A stretch of DNA of 64,000 bases from CAVYXK01 sp963708245 (GTDB taxonomy: Bacteria > Pseudomonadota > Alphaproteobacteria > Acetobacterales > Acetobacteraceae): assembly GCA_963708245.1 (NCBI GenBank), contig OY970201.1, positions 8,246,001-8,310,000 of the forward strand. Reading direction: 5' to 3'. Below are positions 42,056 through 50,778 of this stretch, in pieces. Positions within the stretch are counted from its first letter, which is position 1, and every line of letters starts with the position of its first letter. The notes below the pieces were generated by a model that was not told the origin of the DNA, did no database searches, and worked only from the letters and a program-made list of their open reading frames with translations. The translations under genes and the position numbers were made by a program.

Positions 42056-43843
42056 TCAAGAATGGCTTGGCATTAATGTGCTCACCACCTCCCTGGCGGT
42101 ATCCTTCAACACACTCCCAAGCTCCGGCTCGCCATACATCGAGCCCATGAACGCACGCGCCTGCGCCAGCGTGATATGTGGCGGGAGCGGCGGCACGTTG
42201 GGATCCGTGTAGAACTCGACGACACAGGGGCGATCAGCCGCCAAAGCCATGTCCCAGGTGTGCGCCACCTTCTCGGGATCGTCGCAGAAGAAACCCTCGA
42301 GCCCCAGCAGCTCGGCGTAACGGGAATAGGATACGTCGGGAATGCTCTGCGTCGTCTCGAATTTCGGATCGCCAGCCTGGGCGCGCTGCTCCCAGGTCAC
42401 CTGATTGAGGTCGCGGTTGTTCAGCACCATGACGATGAAGCGCGGGTCGCCCCAGCGCTTCCAGTATTTCAGCACGGTGATCAGCTCGTTCATGCCGTTC
42501 ATTTGCATCGCGCCGTCGCCCACCAGCGCGATCACTGGTCGGTCCGGGTGGGCAAACTTGGCGGCAATCCCGTAGGGCACGCCGGCGCCCATGCTGGCCA
42601 ATCCGCCCGAGAGCGATGCCATCATCCCGCGTCGCATCTTGAGATCACGCGCGTACCAGTTGGCGACCGAGCCCGAGTTGCTTGTCAGGATCGCACGTTC
42701 GGGGATTTTCGGCGACAATTCCCAGAATACGCGCTGCGGGTTGATCGGGTCCGCCTTATGCATGGCACGGGAGCGGAGCACGTCCCACCACTCCTTGACC
42801 CAGCCCTCGATTTGATTGCGCCAGGACCGATCGGCCTTGTGGGTGATCAGCGGGATAAGGCTCCGTAAGGTCGCCTTGCTCTCGCCTAGGAGGCACACCT
42901 CCATGGGGTAGCGCAGGCTCAACATGTCCGCCGCGATGTCGATCTGTACACCCCGCGCCTTGCCTTCCTGCGGCAGAAATTCTGAATAGGGAAAACCGGA
43001 ACCGATCATCAAAAGTGTGTCGCAGCCCTGCATCATCTCCCAGCTCGGCTTAGTGCCGAGCAGGCCGATCGATCCGGTCACCCAGGGTAGATCATCCGGC
43101 AGCGCCGCTTTGCCGAGCAGCGCCTTGGCAACGCCGGCGCCTAGCTTGTCGGCGATTTCGACCACCTCGTCGGTGCAGTGCAGGGCACCCGCCCCGACCA
43201 GCATAGCGACCTTACTACCGGCGTTCAGCACCTCGGCCGCTTGGTGCAGCTCGGAGTCGGTCGGCACCGGATGCGGAATTGGCGCGCCAAGCCCCGAATG
43301 CACCGTCCCGTGCTTACGGGGCGGCGTTTCGACTGCCGGCTCCTCTTGCAGGTCATTTGGCAGGATGATGCAGGTAACCTTACGGTCGGACTGGGCAATG
43401 CGCATGGCACGGTCGATCAGGTGCCGCACTTGCGCCGCGGTGCTTGCCTGCTGGACGAAAGCGCCGGCGACGTCTTTGTACAGGGCTTCGAGATCGACTT
43501 CCTGCTGATAGTGACCGCCGAGTGCGGCGCGGGCCTGCTGGCCGACGATGGCGAGCACGGGTTGGTGATCGAGCCTCGCGTCATAGAGTCCATTCAGCAG
43601 ATGGATGGCACCGGGGCCGGACGTGGCCATACATACGCCGACCTCGCCGGTGAACTTCGCGTGGGCGGAGGCCATGAAGGCAGCCATCTCCTCGTGCCGC
43701 ACCTGGACGAACTCGAACTTGTCCCCGGCGCGGTCGAGCGCGCCGACCAGGCCGTTGATCCCGTCGCCGGGATAGCCGAAGATCCGGCGCACGCCCCATT
43801 CGCTGAGCCGCTGCCAGAAGAAGTCGCTCACCGTCTTTGCCAT
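42056..43843 (-). CDS. Thiamine-diphosphate enzyme, pyruvate oxidase/PoxB-like
   Basis: A 595-residue ThDP enzyme of the pyruvate oxidase/acetolactate synthase superfamily. The N-terminal domain has FGYPGDGINGLVGAL and the cofactor-activating Glu in VRHEEMAAFMASAHAK; the C-terminal domain has VALVGDGAMQMNGMNELIT followed by VLNNRDLN, the ThDP-Mg motif. The pattern is that of the PoxB-like group often annotated as ThDP-requiring enzyme. The C-terminal membrane-binding helix of E. coli PoxB is not evident. It heads a four-gene operon with a membrane protein and a GMC dehydrogenase. Confidence 0.85.
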   Translation of the reverse strand: MAKTVSDFFWQRLSEWGVRRIFGYPGDGINGLVGALDRAGDKFEFVQVRHEEMAAFMASAHAKFTGEVGVCMATSGPGAIHLLNGLYDARLDHQPVLAIVGQQARAALGGHYQQEVDLEALYKDVAGAFVQQASTAAQVRHLIDRAMRIAQSDRKVTCIILPNDLQEEPAVETPPRKHGTVHSGLGAPIPHPVPTDSELHQAAEVLNAGSKVAMLVGAGALHCTDEVVEIADKLGAGVAKALLGKAALPDDLPWVTGSIGLLGTKPSWEMMQGCDTLLMIGSGFPYSEFLPQEGKARGVQIDIAADMLSLRYPMEVCLLGESKATLRSLIPLITHKADRSWRNQIEGWVKEWWDVLRSRAMHKADPINPQRVFWELSPKIPERAILTSNSGSVANWYARDLKMRRGMMASLSGGLASMGAGVPYGIAAKFAHPDRPVIALVGDGAMQMNGMNELITVLKYWKRWGDPRFIVMVLNNRDLNQVTWEQRAQAGDPKFETTQSIPDVSYSRYAELLGLEGFFCDDPEKVAHTWDMALAADRPCVVEFYTDPNVPPLPPHITLAQARAFMGSMYGEPELGSVLKDTAREVVSTLMPSHS

Positions 43844-43975
43844 GGGCGCACCCTTTTCGAGATATCCAGCCCCGAGTAGGGACTGCTCGGCTAACGCCGC
43901 ACCACCCGATCCCGTTGCGTTGCAACGACACTCAACCCGCATCGCGGTGAACACATGGATTTGCGCAAGTCGCTC

Positions 43976-44000
43976 CGAACGGCGTGAGGCGGCCTCGGTT
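43976..44000 (+). promoter_or_regulatory. Candidate EcfG-type general-stress promoter
   Basis: CGAAC at 43976-43980 and GGTT at 43997-44000, separated by 16 bases, lie about 40 bases before the YciE-like gene. The alphaproteobacterial general-stress sigma factor EcfG recognises GGAAC, 16-17 bases, then CGTT, so each box has one mismatch. The stress-type downstream genes support the call, but it is based on inspection only. Confidence 0.4.
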
Positions 44001-44040
44001 ATTCGAGCCGCGGGGGCACCGCATAAAAGGGGACTACAAG

Positions 44041-44535
44041 ATGAACAGCATGAACGACCTGTTCCTGTCCTTCCTGCAGGACATGTACTACGCAGAGCGC
44101 CAGATCCTGAAAGCCCTGCCGAAAATGGCCAAGGCGGCTGAAAACGAGGAGCTGAGGCAAGCGCTGACGCATCACCGCGAAGAGACCCAGGGCCACGTCG
44201 ATCGCCTGCAGCAGGTGTTCGACCATATCGGCAAGCGCGCACGCGGCCAGACCTGCGAGGCGCTGAACGGCATCGTCGAAGAAGGCCACGAAGTCATCGA
44301 GGAATTCGACAAGGGCGTCGTGCGCGATGCCGGCATCCTGGCCAACGCGCAGGCGGTTGAGCACTACGAGATGGCCCGTTACGGCACCATGCTGGCCTGG
44401 GCGAAAGCCTGCGGCATGCAGGATGTGGCGAAGATTCTGCAGGAGACGCTGGAAGAGGAAAAGAAAGCGGACACACTCCTGAACCAGATTGCCAACAAGT
44501 CGCTCAACCAGCAGGCCGCGCGCCAGGCGGCTTGA
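44041..44535 (+). CDS. YciE/DUF892 ferritin-like protein
   Basis: A 164-residue four-helix protein of the YciE (DUF892) family. It starts LFLSFLQDMYYAERQILKAL, has HHREETQGHVDRLQQVF and later ILANAQAVEHYEMARYGTM; Glu and His residues are spaced as in a ferritin-type di-iron site. The family is induced by stress in many bacteria, its exact role unsettled. AAAAGGGG precedes ATG 44041, and a possible EcfG promoter lies upstream. A DUF6496-like gene follows. Confidence 0.88.
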   Translation: MNSMNDLFLSFLQDMYYAERQILKALPKMAKAAENEELRQALTHHREETQGHVDRLQQVFDHIGKRARGQTCEALNGIVEEGHEVIEEFDKGVVRDAGILANAQAVEHYEMARYGTMLAWAKACGMQDVAKILQETLEEEKKADTLLNQIANKSLNQQAARQAA

Positions 44536-44542
44536 CGGTAGC

Positions 44543-44574
44543 GGCGGGGGCACTGCGCACGACGGTGCCCCGCC
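44543..44574. terminator. GC-rich hairpin between stress genes
   Basis: GGCGGGGGCAC at 44543-44553 can pair with GTGCCCCGCC at 44565-44574 around an 11-base loop, with one bulge. No T run follows, so it may weaken transcription or stabilise mRNA rather than terminate it. Confidence 0.4.
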
Positions 44575-44601
44575 GGGGACCAAGAAGAGGAACCGGTACA
44601 A

Positions 44602-45030
44602 ATGGCCAGACACCAGCACCCGGAACAGCAGGCGACCGTCCGCCGGGTAATGCACGAGTACAAGCATGGTGAGCTTGAACGCGGCCAAGGCGGAAAGGTC
44701 AGGAATCCGAAGCAGGCAATCGCGATCGCGTTATCCGAGGCGGGCGCGTCCAATCGTCAATCGCCCCAAGAGAACCGGCGGCGGCTGCGGCAAACCAAGC
44801 AGAACGAACGGACCGGCCGGACTGCGCAGGCCGAGAAGGAAGGGCAAGGGCGAGCGCGCCGCACGCTGAGAGAGACGAAGGCTGCCGCGCCCAAGCGAGG
44901 CACCCGTCGTCGCACCACCAACGCGACCAGCCGCACCCGCAAGGAGCTGTATCAAGAAGCGGCGAAGCGCAACATCGCGGGCCGCTCGCACATGAACAAG
45001 GCGGAGCTGGCGCGGGCGCTGCATCACTGA
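44602..45030 (+). CDS. Basic DUF6496-like protein with C-terminal Rho-N/SAP-like motif
   Basis: A 142-residue, very basic protein. The N-terminal part VRRVMHEYKHGELERGQGGK plus NPKQAIAIALSEAG matches the DUF6496 pattern. The middle is Arg/Lys/Thr-rich and disordered, similar to histone H1-like tails. The end (KELYQEAAKRNIAGRSHMNK and ELARALHH) resembles the Rho N-terminal/SAP helix-turn-helix that binds nucleic acid. It probably coats DNA under stress. GAGGAACC precedes the ATG. Confidence 0.75.
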   Translation: MARHQHPEQQATVRRVMHEYKHGELERGQGGKVRNPKQAIAIALSEAGASNRQSPQENRRRLRQTKQNERTGRTAQAEKEGQGRARRTLRETKAAAPKRGTRRRTTNATSRTRKELYQEAAKRNIAGRSHMNKAELARALHH

Positions 45031-45040
45031 TAGCTCTCGT

Positions 45041-45096
45041 CCTCTGCGCCTCCGCGGTCATCCTTCCCCAAAAGAGCTACCGCGGAGATGCAGAGG
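45041..45096. terminator. Long inverted repeat between convergent genes
   Basis: The 18-base arm CCTCTGCGCCTCCGCGGT (45041-45058) pairs with ACCGCGGAGATGCAGAGG (45079-45096), two mismatches, around a 20-base loop. It lies between the convergent DUF6496-like and DUF35 genes and could terminate both. Its wording also resembles dispersed intergenic repeats, so it could be a mobile palindrome. Confidence 0.55.
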
Positions 45097-45111
45097 AATC
45101 GTGCCGCGGGG

Positions 45112-45510
45112 TCAGGCCGGAGTGAACATCGGCATCGGCGGGCCGCCTTCGCTGGGAACGAACTTTACCGTCACCGGCTGGCCGATCCGGATGCTGTCGA
45201 GATCGCAATCGACGATGTTCGTCATCATCGTCGGCCCCTCGTCCAACGTGACATAGGCAATGGCATAGGGCACCTCGGCGCGCTTCATCACGCTGAACGA
45301 GTAGATCTTGCCCGTGCCGTTCGCCTGCACCCACTCGACTTTGCCCAACGTGTAGGGGGAGATGCTGCGCGGATACCAGATGAACTTGCCGGTATCGACG
45401 CATTTCGCCAGCATGAGCTTGCCCTGCGCGCAGCCGTCCCAGAACGGCTTGGTCTCCGGGTTCGCTTCCGGTGTGCCGACGAATCCGATCTTGCGCTGCT
45501 GATACGCCAT
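45112..45510 (-). CDS. DUF35 OB-fold protein, thiolase partner, with degenerate zinc ribbon
   Basis: A 132-residue protein of the DUF35 family, made of an N-terminal rubredoxin-like zinc ribbon and an OB fold, which works with non-decarboxylating thiolases in acyl-CoA shuttling. NPETKPFWDGCAQGKLML and IWYPRSISPYT mark the ribbon, but only one Cys (in AKCVDTGK) remains of the expected four, so zinc is probably not bound. The OB part has GKIYSFSVM and PYAIAYVTLDEGPTMMTNI. The thiolase gene ends five bases before its start, a typical pair. Confidence 0.85.
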   Translation of the reverse strand: MAYQQRKIGFVGTPEANPETKPFWDGCAQGKLMLAKCVDTGKFIWYPRSISPYTLGKVEWVQANGTGKIYSFSVMKRAEVPYAIAYVTLDEGPTMMTNIVDCDLDSIRIGQPVTVKFVPSEGGPPMPMFTPA

Positions 45511-45515
45511 CGCCC

Positions 45516-46685
45516 TTACTCCCGTTCCATGATCAGCGTCGCCGAGCCGTGCCGCGTGCCGAGCGAGCCGCCGGTGCCGTGCGCCAGCGCGAGATGGCAG
45601 TTCGGTACCTGCACCTTGGGATGCGCCTCGCCGCGAAGCTGACGCACAGCCTCGATCACCTTGGTGATGCCGCCGCGGTTGGCGGGGTGGTTGTTGCAGA
45701 GCCCGCCGCCATCAGTGTTGAACGGCAGCTTGCCCTGGCCAGAGATCAGGTTGCCGTCGGCAACGAACTTGCCGCCCTGACCCTTTTCGCAGAAACCGAG
45801 GTCCTCGATCTGCATCAGCACAGTGATCGTGAAGCTGTCGTATATCGAGGCATACTTGATGTCAGCCGGCTTCACCCCGGCCATCTCAAAGGCGGCCGGA
45901 CCGGACCAACGGGCACCCGAATAGGTCAGATCAACAGCGCCGGCGAATTGGCCCTTCGGATGCTCGCCCATGCCAATCACTTTGACCTTCGGGCGCTTCA
46001 GGCTGCGCGCGATCTCCGGCTTCACCACCACCAGTGCGCCGCCACCGTCGGTGATGACGCAGCAATCCAACCGGTGCAGCGGGCTGGCGATGATCGGCGA
46101 ATTCACCACGTCCTGCACCGTGACCACGTCGCGCAGCATCGCGTGCTCGTTGTACTGTGCGTGGTGCGAGGCGGCGACCTTGATCCAGGCGAGCTGCTCG
46201 CTGGTGGTGCCATATTCGTGCATATGGCGTTGCGCGCACATCGCGTACATGTTCGCCACGGTCGGGGCGTAGGGATACTCGAACTGCATGTCGGGCTGCG
46301 CCGGATTCCCGGCACGCGGCGCCGTGCCGGTCGCCTGGCCCTCGCTGCGTGGACGCCCGGCCAGCGTGATCAGCGCGACGTTGCAGCGGCCGGCGGCGAT
46401 CGCCTCCGCGGCATGCGCCACCAGCATCAGATAAGACGAGCCGCCGATATCGGTGGCATCGACGTGGCGGACGTTCAGGTTGAGGTAATCGACCATCGAG
46501 AGCGGGCCCATGCCGGGCGCATCGCCCGCGCAGAAATACCCGTCCACATCGTCCTTGGTCAGCCCTGCATCGTCCAACGCGCCCTTGGCGCACTCGGCGT
46601 GCAGCAGCGCCACCGACTTGTCGGGCGCCTTGCGCGTCGGGTGCTCGAACGCGCCCGCGATATACGCAGCCCCTTTCAAGCTCAT
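45516..46685 (-). CDS. Thiolase-like protein (SCP2-type acetyl-CoA acetyltransferase family)
   Basis: A 389-residue thiolase-fold protein. It has DIGGSSYLMLVAHAAEAIAA where classical thiolases carry the acyl-accepting Cys; here that position is Ser or Gly, as in SCP-x/Ltp2-like members that act as retro-aldolases. Late motifs are LCNNHPANRGG with the conserved His and LALAHGTGGSLGTRHG. With its DUF35 partner it may form an aldolase-type complex like Ltp2, which cleaves steroid side-chain CoA esters. Fit to other lipid genes in the window is suggestive only. Confidence 0.85.
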   Translation of the reverse strand: MSLKGAAYIAGAFEHPTRKAPDKSVALLHAECAKGALDDAGLTKDDVDGYFCAGDAPGMGPLSMVDYLNLNVRHVDATDIGGSSYLMLVAHAAEAIAAGRCNVALITLAGRPRSEGQATGTAPRAGNPAQPDMQFEYPYAPTVANMYAMCAQRHMHEYGTTSEQLAWIKVAASHHAQYNEHAMLRDVVTVQDVVNSPIIASPLHRLDCCVITDGGGALVVVKPEIARSLKRPKVKVIGMGEHPKGQFAGAVDLTYSGARWSGPAAFEMAGVKPADIKYASIYDSFTITVLMQIEDLGFCEKGQGGKFVADGNLISGQGKLPFNTDGGGLCNNHPANRGGITKVIEAVRQLRGEAHPKVQVPNCHLALAHGTGGSLGTRHGSATLIMERE

Positions 46686-46796
46686 CTGCCTGTCTCCCCT
46701 AATGAACGATCCGCCGCATGATTATACCCATCGGTAAGCCGGCGACCAGCCACACCCTTCTGGCACCCACGTCGCCACCAAGGTAGCTTGGGCGGC

Positions 46797-48203
46797 ATGA
46801 CAACCGCCGCCTTGTACGCGCCGCCGTCCCCGCCGATGCCGAGCAGCGAACTCTCCTTTTCCGGCTTCCTCCGTGCCATCCGCACCAACGCCCTGACGAT
46901 GTGGCCCGCGGCGGCGTACGAGCAGGAGGTGCGCACGCGTCGGCTGTTCGGGCGCACCTACATGCTGCTGAACAGCCCTGCGGCGATCCACCGTGTGCTG
47001 GTGGAGAATCATACGAACTATCGCCGGTCCCCGGCGTCGGTCCGCATCCTCCGGCCTATTACCGGCAAGGGGCTGCTGCTAAGCGAAGGCGAGGACTGGC
47101 GGCTGCAGCGACGCACCATCGCACCGGCGCTAACGCCACGGAGCATTCCGATCCTGGCGCGTCACATCGCTGCCGTGGCGCAGGAAACCGTCGCGTCTCT
47201 GGCGGCGCAGGCCGACGGGCCGGTGGATCTGCTCGCGGCGATGGAGGAGACCGCCCTCGAGATCGCCGGCCGTTCGATGTTCTCTTTGGAGATGCGGCAG
47301 TTCGGCACGGAGTTGCGTGCCCAGATCATGGAGTACGGCCTGCGCTGGGCACGTCCACACCTGTGGGACCTGCTGCTCCCATCCACCGTTCCGACGATCC
47401 GCGATCTGTTCCGGCACCGCTTCCAGAGACGTTGGATGCAATTCATGGACGAGGTCATGTGCACGCGCATGGCAATACCGCCGCCGGCTGAGGCGCGCGA
47501 CCTGTTCGATCTGTTACGGGCCGCGCGTGATCCCGAGACCGGCAAAGGTTTCAGCCACGACCAGCTTCGCGACCAAACGGCGACGATGATGCTGGCCGGC
47601 CACGCGACCACCGCGGTGACCCTGTTCTGGGCCTTGACCCTGCTGTGCCACGCCCCGGTCGAGCAACAGCGCATCGCCGCCGAGGTCGAGGCGCTGGACC
47701 TGGGGCCGGAAAACGCCGCCGAGGCGCTGGAGCATCTCATATACACCCGCGCCGTAGTCAGCGAGGCGCTACGCCTCTACCCGCCCGCCTTCACGCTTGC
47801 CCGCGCAGCGATCGACGCCGATCGTGCGGGCGACATCGACATTCCGGCCGGCGCGATCTTGATGATTGCCCCCTGGGTGCTGCACCGCCATCGCCGGCTA
47901 TGGCGCGATCCGGAGCAGTTCGATCCCACGCGCTTCCTGCCCGACGCCCCGCCGCCACCCCGGTTTGCTTATCTGCCGTTCGGTGCCGGGCCACGGGTCT
48001 GCGTCGGCGCGCAATTCGCTCTGGCGGAAGCGACGCTGGTGCTAGCCACTCTGATTCAGGGTTTCGAGGTTACGCTGGACAACTCCCGCCCGGTCCTGCC
48101 AGTCGCCATCGTCACCACGCAACCGGACCATCACCCGGCATTCCAACTCCACAACCGCTTCATCCCGCAATCACCCGCTCAAATGACAAAGGACGCAGCC
48201 TGA
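46797..48203 (+). CDS. Cytochrome P450
   Basis: A 468-residue soluble P450 monooxygenase. The I-helix has MLAGHATTAVTLFW, the K-helix EALRLYPPAF (ExxR), and the heme loop FGAGPRVCVGAQFALAE with heme-ligating Cys402. No N-terminal membrane anchor is seen. The sequence type is like bacterial class I P450s similar to CYP4/CYP102 relatives by the PRVCVG loop, though the subfamily cannot be fixed by eye. No ferredoxin or reductase gene is adjacent. It is followed one base later by a broken M20 amidohydrolase gene. Confidence 0.92.
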   Translation: MTTAALYAPPSPPMPSSELSFSGFLRAIRTNALTMWPAAAYEQEVRTRRLFGRTYMLLNSPAAIHRVLVENHTNYRRSPASVRILRPITGKGLLLSEGEDWRLQRRTIAPALTPRSIPILARHIAAVAQETVASLAAQADGPVDLLAAMEETALEIAGRSMFSLEMRQFGTELRAQIMEYGLRWARPHLWDLLLPSTVPTIRDLFRHRFQRRWMQFMDEVMCTRMAIPPPAEARDLFDLLRAARDPETGKGFSHDQLRDQTATMMLAGHATTAVTLFWALTLLCHAPVEQQRIAAEVEALDLGPENAAEALEHLIYTRAVVSEALRLYPPAFTLARAAIDADRAGDIDIPAGAILMIAPWVLHRHRRLWRDPEQFDPTRFLPDAPPPPRFAYLPFGAGPRVCVGAQFALAEATLVLATLIQGFEVTLDNSRPVLPVAIVTTQPDHHPAFQLHNRFIPQSPAQMTKDAA

Positions 48204-48204
48204 G

Positions 48205-49379
48205 ATGCCCACTGCGATCGACCAGATCCGCCGCTACCACGCCGAGCTGACCGAGCTCCGCCGCGACATCCACACCAACCCGGAGCTCGGGCTGCAGGAG
48301 CACCGCACGGCGGAGATCGTGGCGCAGAAACTGGCGGAGTGGGGCGTCGAAGTGCATCGTGGCATCGGCGGCACCGGCGTGGTCGGCGTTCTGCGCTCCC
48401 GCAATGGACACGGGCGAGTGGGGCTGCGCGCCGACATGGATGCTCTGCCGATCGAGGAAGCCACCGGCCTTTCTTATGCCAGTCGCAACCGCGGCACGAT
48501 GCATGCCTGCGGCCATGACGGGCACACCACCATGCTGCTGGGCGCCGCTCGCTACCTTGCCGAGACGCGCGATTTCAGCGGCACCGTGCATTTCATCTTC
48601 CAGCCGGGGGAAGAAGGCATCGGCGGCGCGCTGGCAATGCTGAAGGATGGGCTGTTCCAACGCTTCCCCTGCGATGCGGTGTTCGGTCTGCACAACCGCC
48701 CCGGCACGCCGGTCGGCCAGTATGCGATCACCCCGGGCGCGGCGATGGCCGGCGGTGCATTCTTCGATATCGTCGTGACCGGCCGCGCGCGCATGGCGCA
48801 CGGCCCGAAGAGAGCATCGATCCGGTGCTGGTCGCCTGCCACATCGGCGCCGCGCTGCAATCGGTCGTCGCCCGCAACGTGCCACCGCGGGATACCGCGG
48901 TGCTCAGCATCACGCGAATCCAGGGCGGAGACGCCTACAACGTGATCCCGGAGACCGCGACGCTGTCCGGCACTGCACGGACCATGCGGCGCGAGACGAT
49001 GACACTGATCGAGCGGGCGATGCAGCGTCTGGTGCCCAACGTCGCTGCCGGGTTCGACGCCGCCGCCTCGGTCGATTTCCGGCTGATCTTCGCGCCGCTG
49101 ATCAACCATCCCGAACACACGCGGGAAATCGCCGATATCGCTGCTGAGCTGGTCGGCGAGGAGAATGTGGATCGCAACAAGCCCCCAGCGGTGGCATCGG
49201 AGGATTTCAGCTTCATGATGGAGCAGGTGCCGGGCGCTTACATCAACATCGGCAATGGCGAGCAGAGCGCGCCGGTGCACAACCCCAAATACAATTTCAA
49301 CGACGAGGCGATTCCGTACGGTTCGGCTCTGTTCGCCCGTCTGGTGGAACGCAGTCTCGCAAGGGAAGCGGGACGTTAA
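48205..49379 (+). pseudogene. M20 amidohydrolase (hippurate hydrolase-like), one-base frameshift
   Basis: Both halves match the M20D aminoacylase/hippurate hydrolase family. The first carries LRRDIHTNPELGLQEHRTAE, HACGHDGHTTMLLGAA and FQPGEEGIGGA; the second LVACHIGAALQSVVARNV and the late SAPVHNPKYNFND. Around 48785-48790 the sequence reads GGCCGCGCGCGCATGG where the family's GRGAHGARPEES needs one more G; adding it gives an intact 391-residue enzyme. The lesion is in a GC run, a classic indel-error spot. If real, the gene is inactive after about residue 195. Confidence 0.87.
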
Positions 49380-50593
49380 TTAGACCGCCCAGGCTCCGGT
49401 TGGATCCCGAAATATTCGACATATCGGCGGAACTTCTCCGCTTCTTCCCCTGGATCCAGCCCGTGATCCTCGAAGCGATATGTGTGGCGTCCATAGCCGC
49501 CGTTCGGATGCGTGGCCACGGCGCGGGACACGCGATCAGCCGCAGCCTGATCTAGCTCCAGACCGAAATGACGATACACGCGCGAGACCGCATGAAGGGG
49601 ATCAGCGATGAGGTCGAGATAATGCACGTGGTAGATTGGCTCTATGAACCCGTTCTGCTGGCAGGCGCGGATCATCCGCTCTGCCCCATCCAGCCAGCGC
49701 GCGCTCTCCTGTCGGCCGATCTCAATCCGATTCACCCGGCGCGAGAACGGCCGGCGCAGCACCTCGGTCAGCTTCGCCACCGACGCCAGAACCTTCAGCG
49801 GGTCGCGATGCACGAAGATAATCCGAGCGTCCGGAAATGCCGCACGAAGGTCGTCCAGTGCAAACAGGTGATCGGGACATTTCAGGACCCAGCGCCCTGC
49901 ACCGTAGCGATGCGCAAGGTGTTGCAGGAACCGTCGTTCGAACCGGTACGCCGGCAAGTGGCCGTCGCGATCGAGCCAGCTCCGATAGGACGGGATGCGG
50001 TAGGTTGTATCGAATCGCAGGCTGCGAAACACGTGCGCGGTGATTTCGGAGCATTCCTGCGGCGACTCGGCGTGCAGCGGGTGCAGGCTACGAAACTCCG
50101 GTGCGAGCAGCTCGAAGACCCGCAACTGTTGCGAGACTCGCCGGATTGCGTCATCAGACCCGACTGCCGGGTACGGATCAACCGTTTGCCAGACGCGTGG
50201 GGCCTGGTTGGTCGGGTCCCCCAGCAGCAGCCGATGCAGAAAGGTTGTGCCGCTGCGCGGGAAGCCAGTGATGAAGATTGGCTTCTCGACCGGGGTGTCC
50301 AGAATCGCCGGGACGTGCGACTCGGCAGCTCGCAGGCGGAGCAGATTAGTGAGGAAGCGTAGCGTGTCCCAGCGCAGGGCGAAGCGTCCGACCAGACTGA
50401 GCGCGGCCTCGTTGACCCCGGCGGTCAGCAGCCGCCGCAACGGCTGATGGAACGGCGCATCACCGAACTCATGCAGGCCGGACCGGCGCTCTGCGAGGGC
50501 AATGAGCTGCTCCGGCTTGATCAGACGGTCGAGCAGACCAACACCGCCGGCCAGTGCGTCGGCCGCGGCGAGAGCGGCGGGTATCACGGACAA
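49376..50593 (-). CDS. PAPS-dependent sulfotransferase family protein
   Basis: A 405-residue sulfotransferase. The 5'-phosphosulfate loop is IFITGFPRSGTTFLHRLLLG (near residue 105), and the 3'-phosphate site is IIFVHRDPLKVLASVAKL; a typical C-terminal GYGRHTYRFEDHGL follows. It would transfer sulfate from PAPS to a small molecule, lipid or glycan. The start is uncertain (TTG 50593 or GTG 50587); GAGG lies eight bases before the TTG. It overlaps the end of the convergent M20 gene by four bases. Confidence 0.85.
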   Translation of the reverse strand: MSVIPAALAAADALAGGVGLLDRLIKPEQLIALAERRSGLHEFGDAPFHQPLRRLLTAGVNEAALSLVGRFALRWDTLRFLTNLLRLRAAESHVPAILDTPVEKPIFITGFPRSGTTFLHRLLLGDPTNQAPRVWQTVDPYPAVGSDDAIRRVSQQLRVFELLAPEFRSLHPLHAESPQECSEITAHVFRSLRFDTTYRIPSYRSWLDRDGHLPAYRFERRFLQHLAHRYGAGRWVLKCPDHLFALDDLRAAFPDARIIFVHRDPLKVLASVAKLTEVLRRPFSRRVNRIEIGRQESARWLDGAERMIRACQQNGFIEPIYHVHYLDLIADPLHAVSRVYRHFGLELDQAAADRVSRAVATHPNGGYGRHTYRFEDHGLDPGEEAEKFRRYVEYFGIQPEPGRSN

Positions 50594-50778
50594 TCAAGCA
50601 GCCTCGGATGGGGACCGAAATGTACCGTAGGAGATAGCGAACACAGAGCGCAAGCGAGCGCCTGCATTGCGATTGCGACAATACGTTACATCACGTTGGC
50701 GGGAGGGGGAGCGGGTGCAGCCCCCTCGACCCGCCCCGTCCTTATCCCATATCAGGGCGGGAGAGCCAGAGGAAGATC

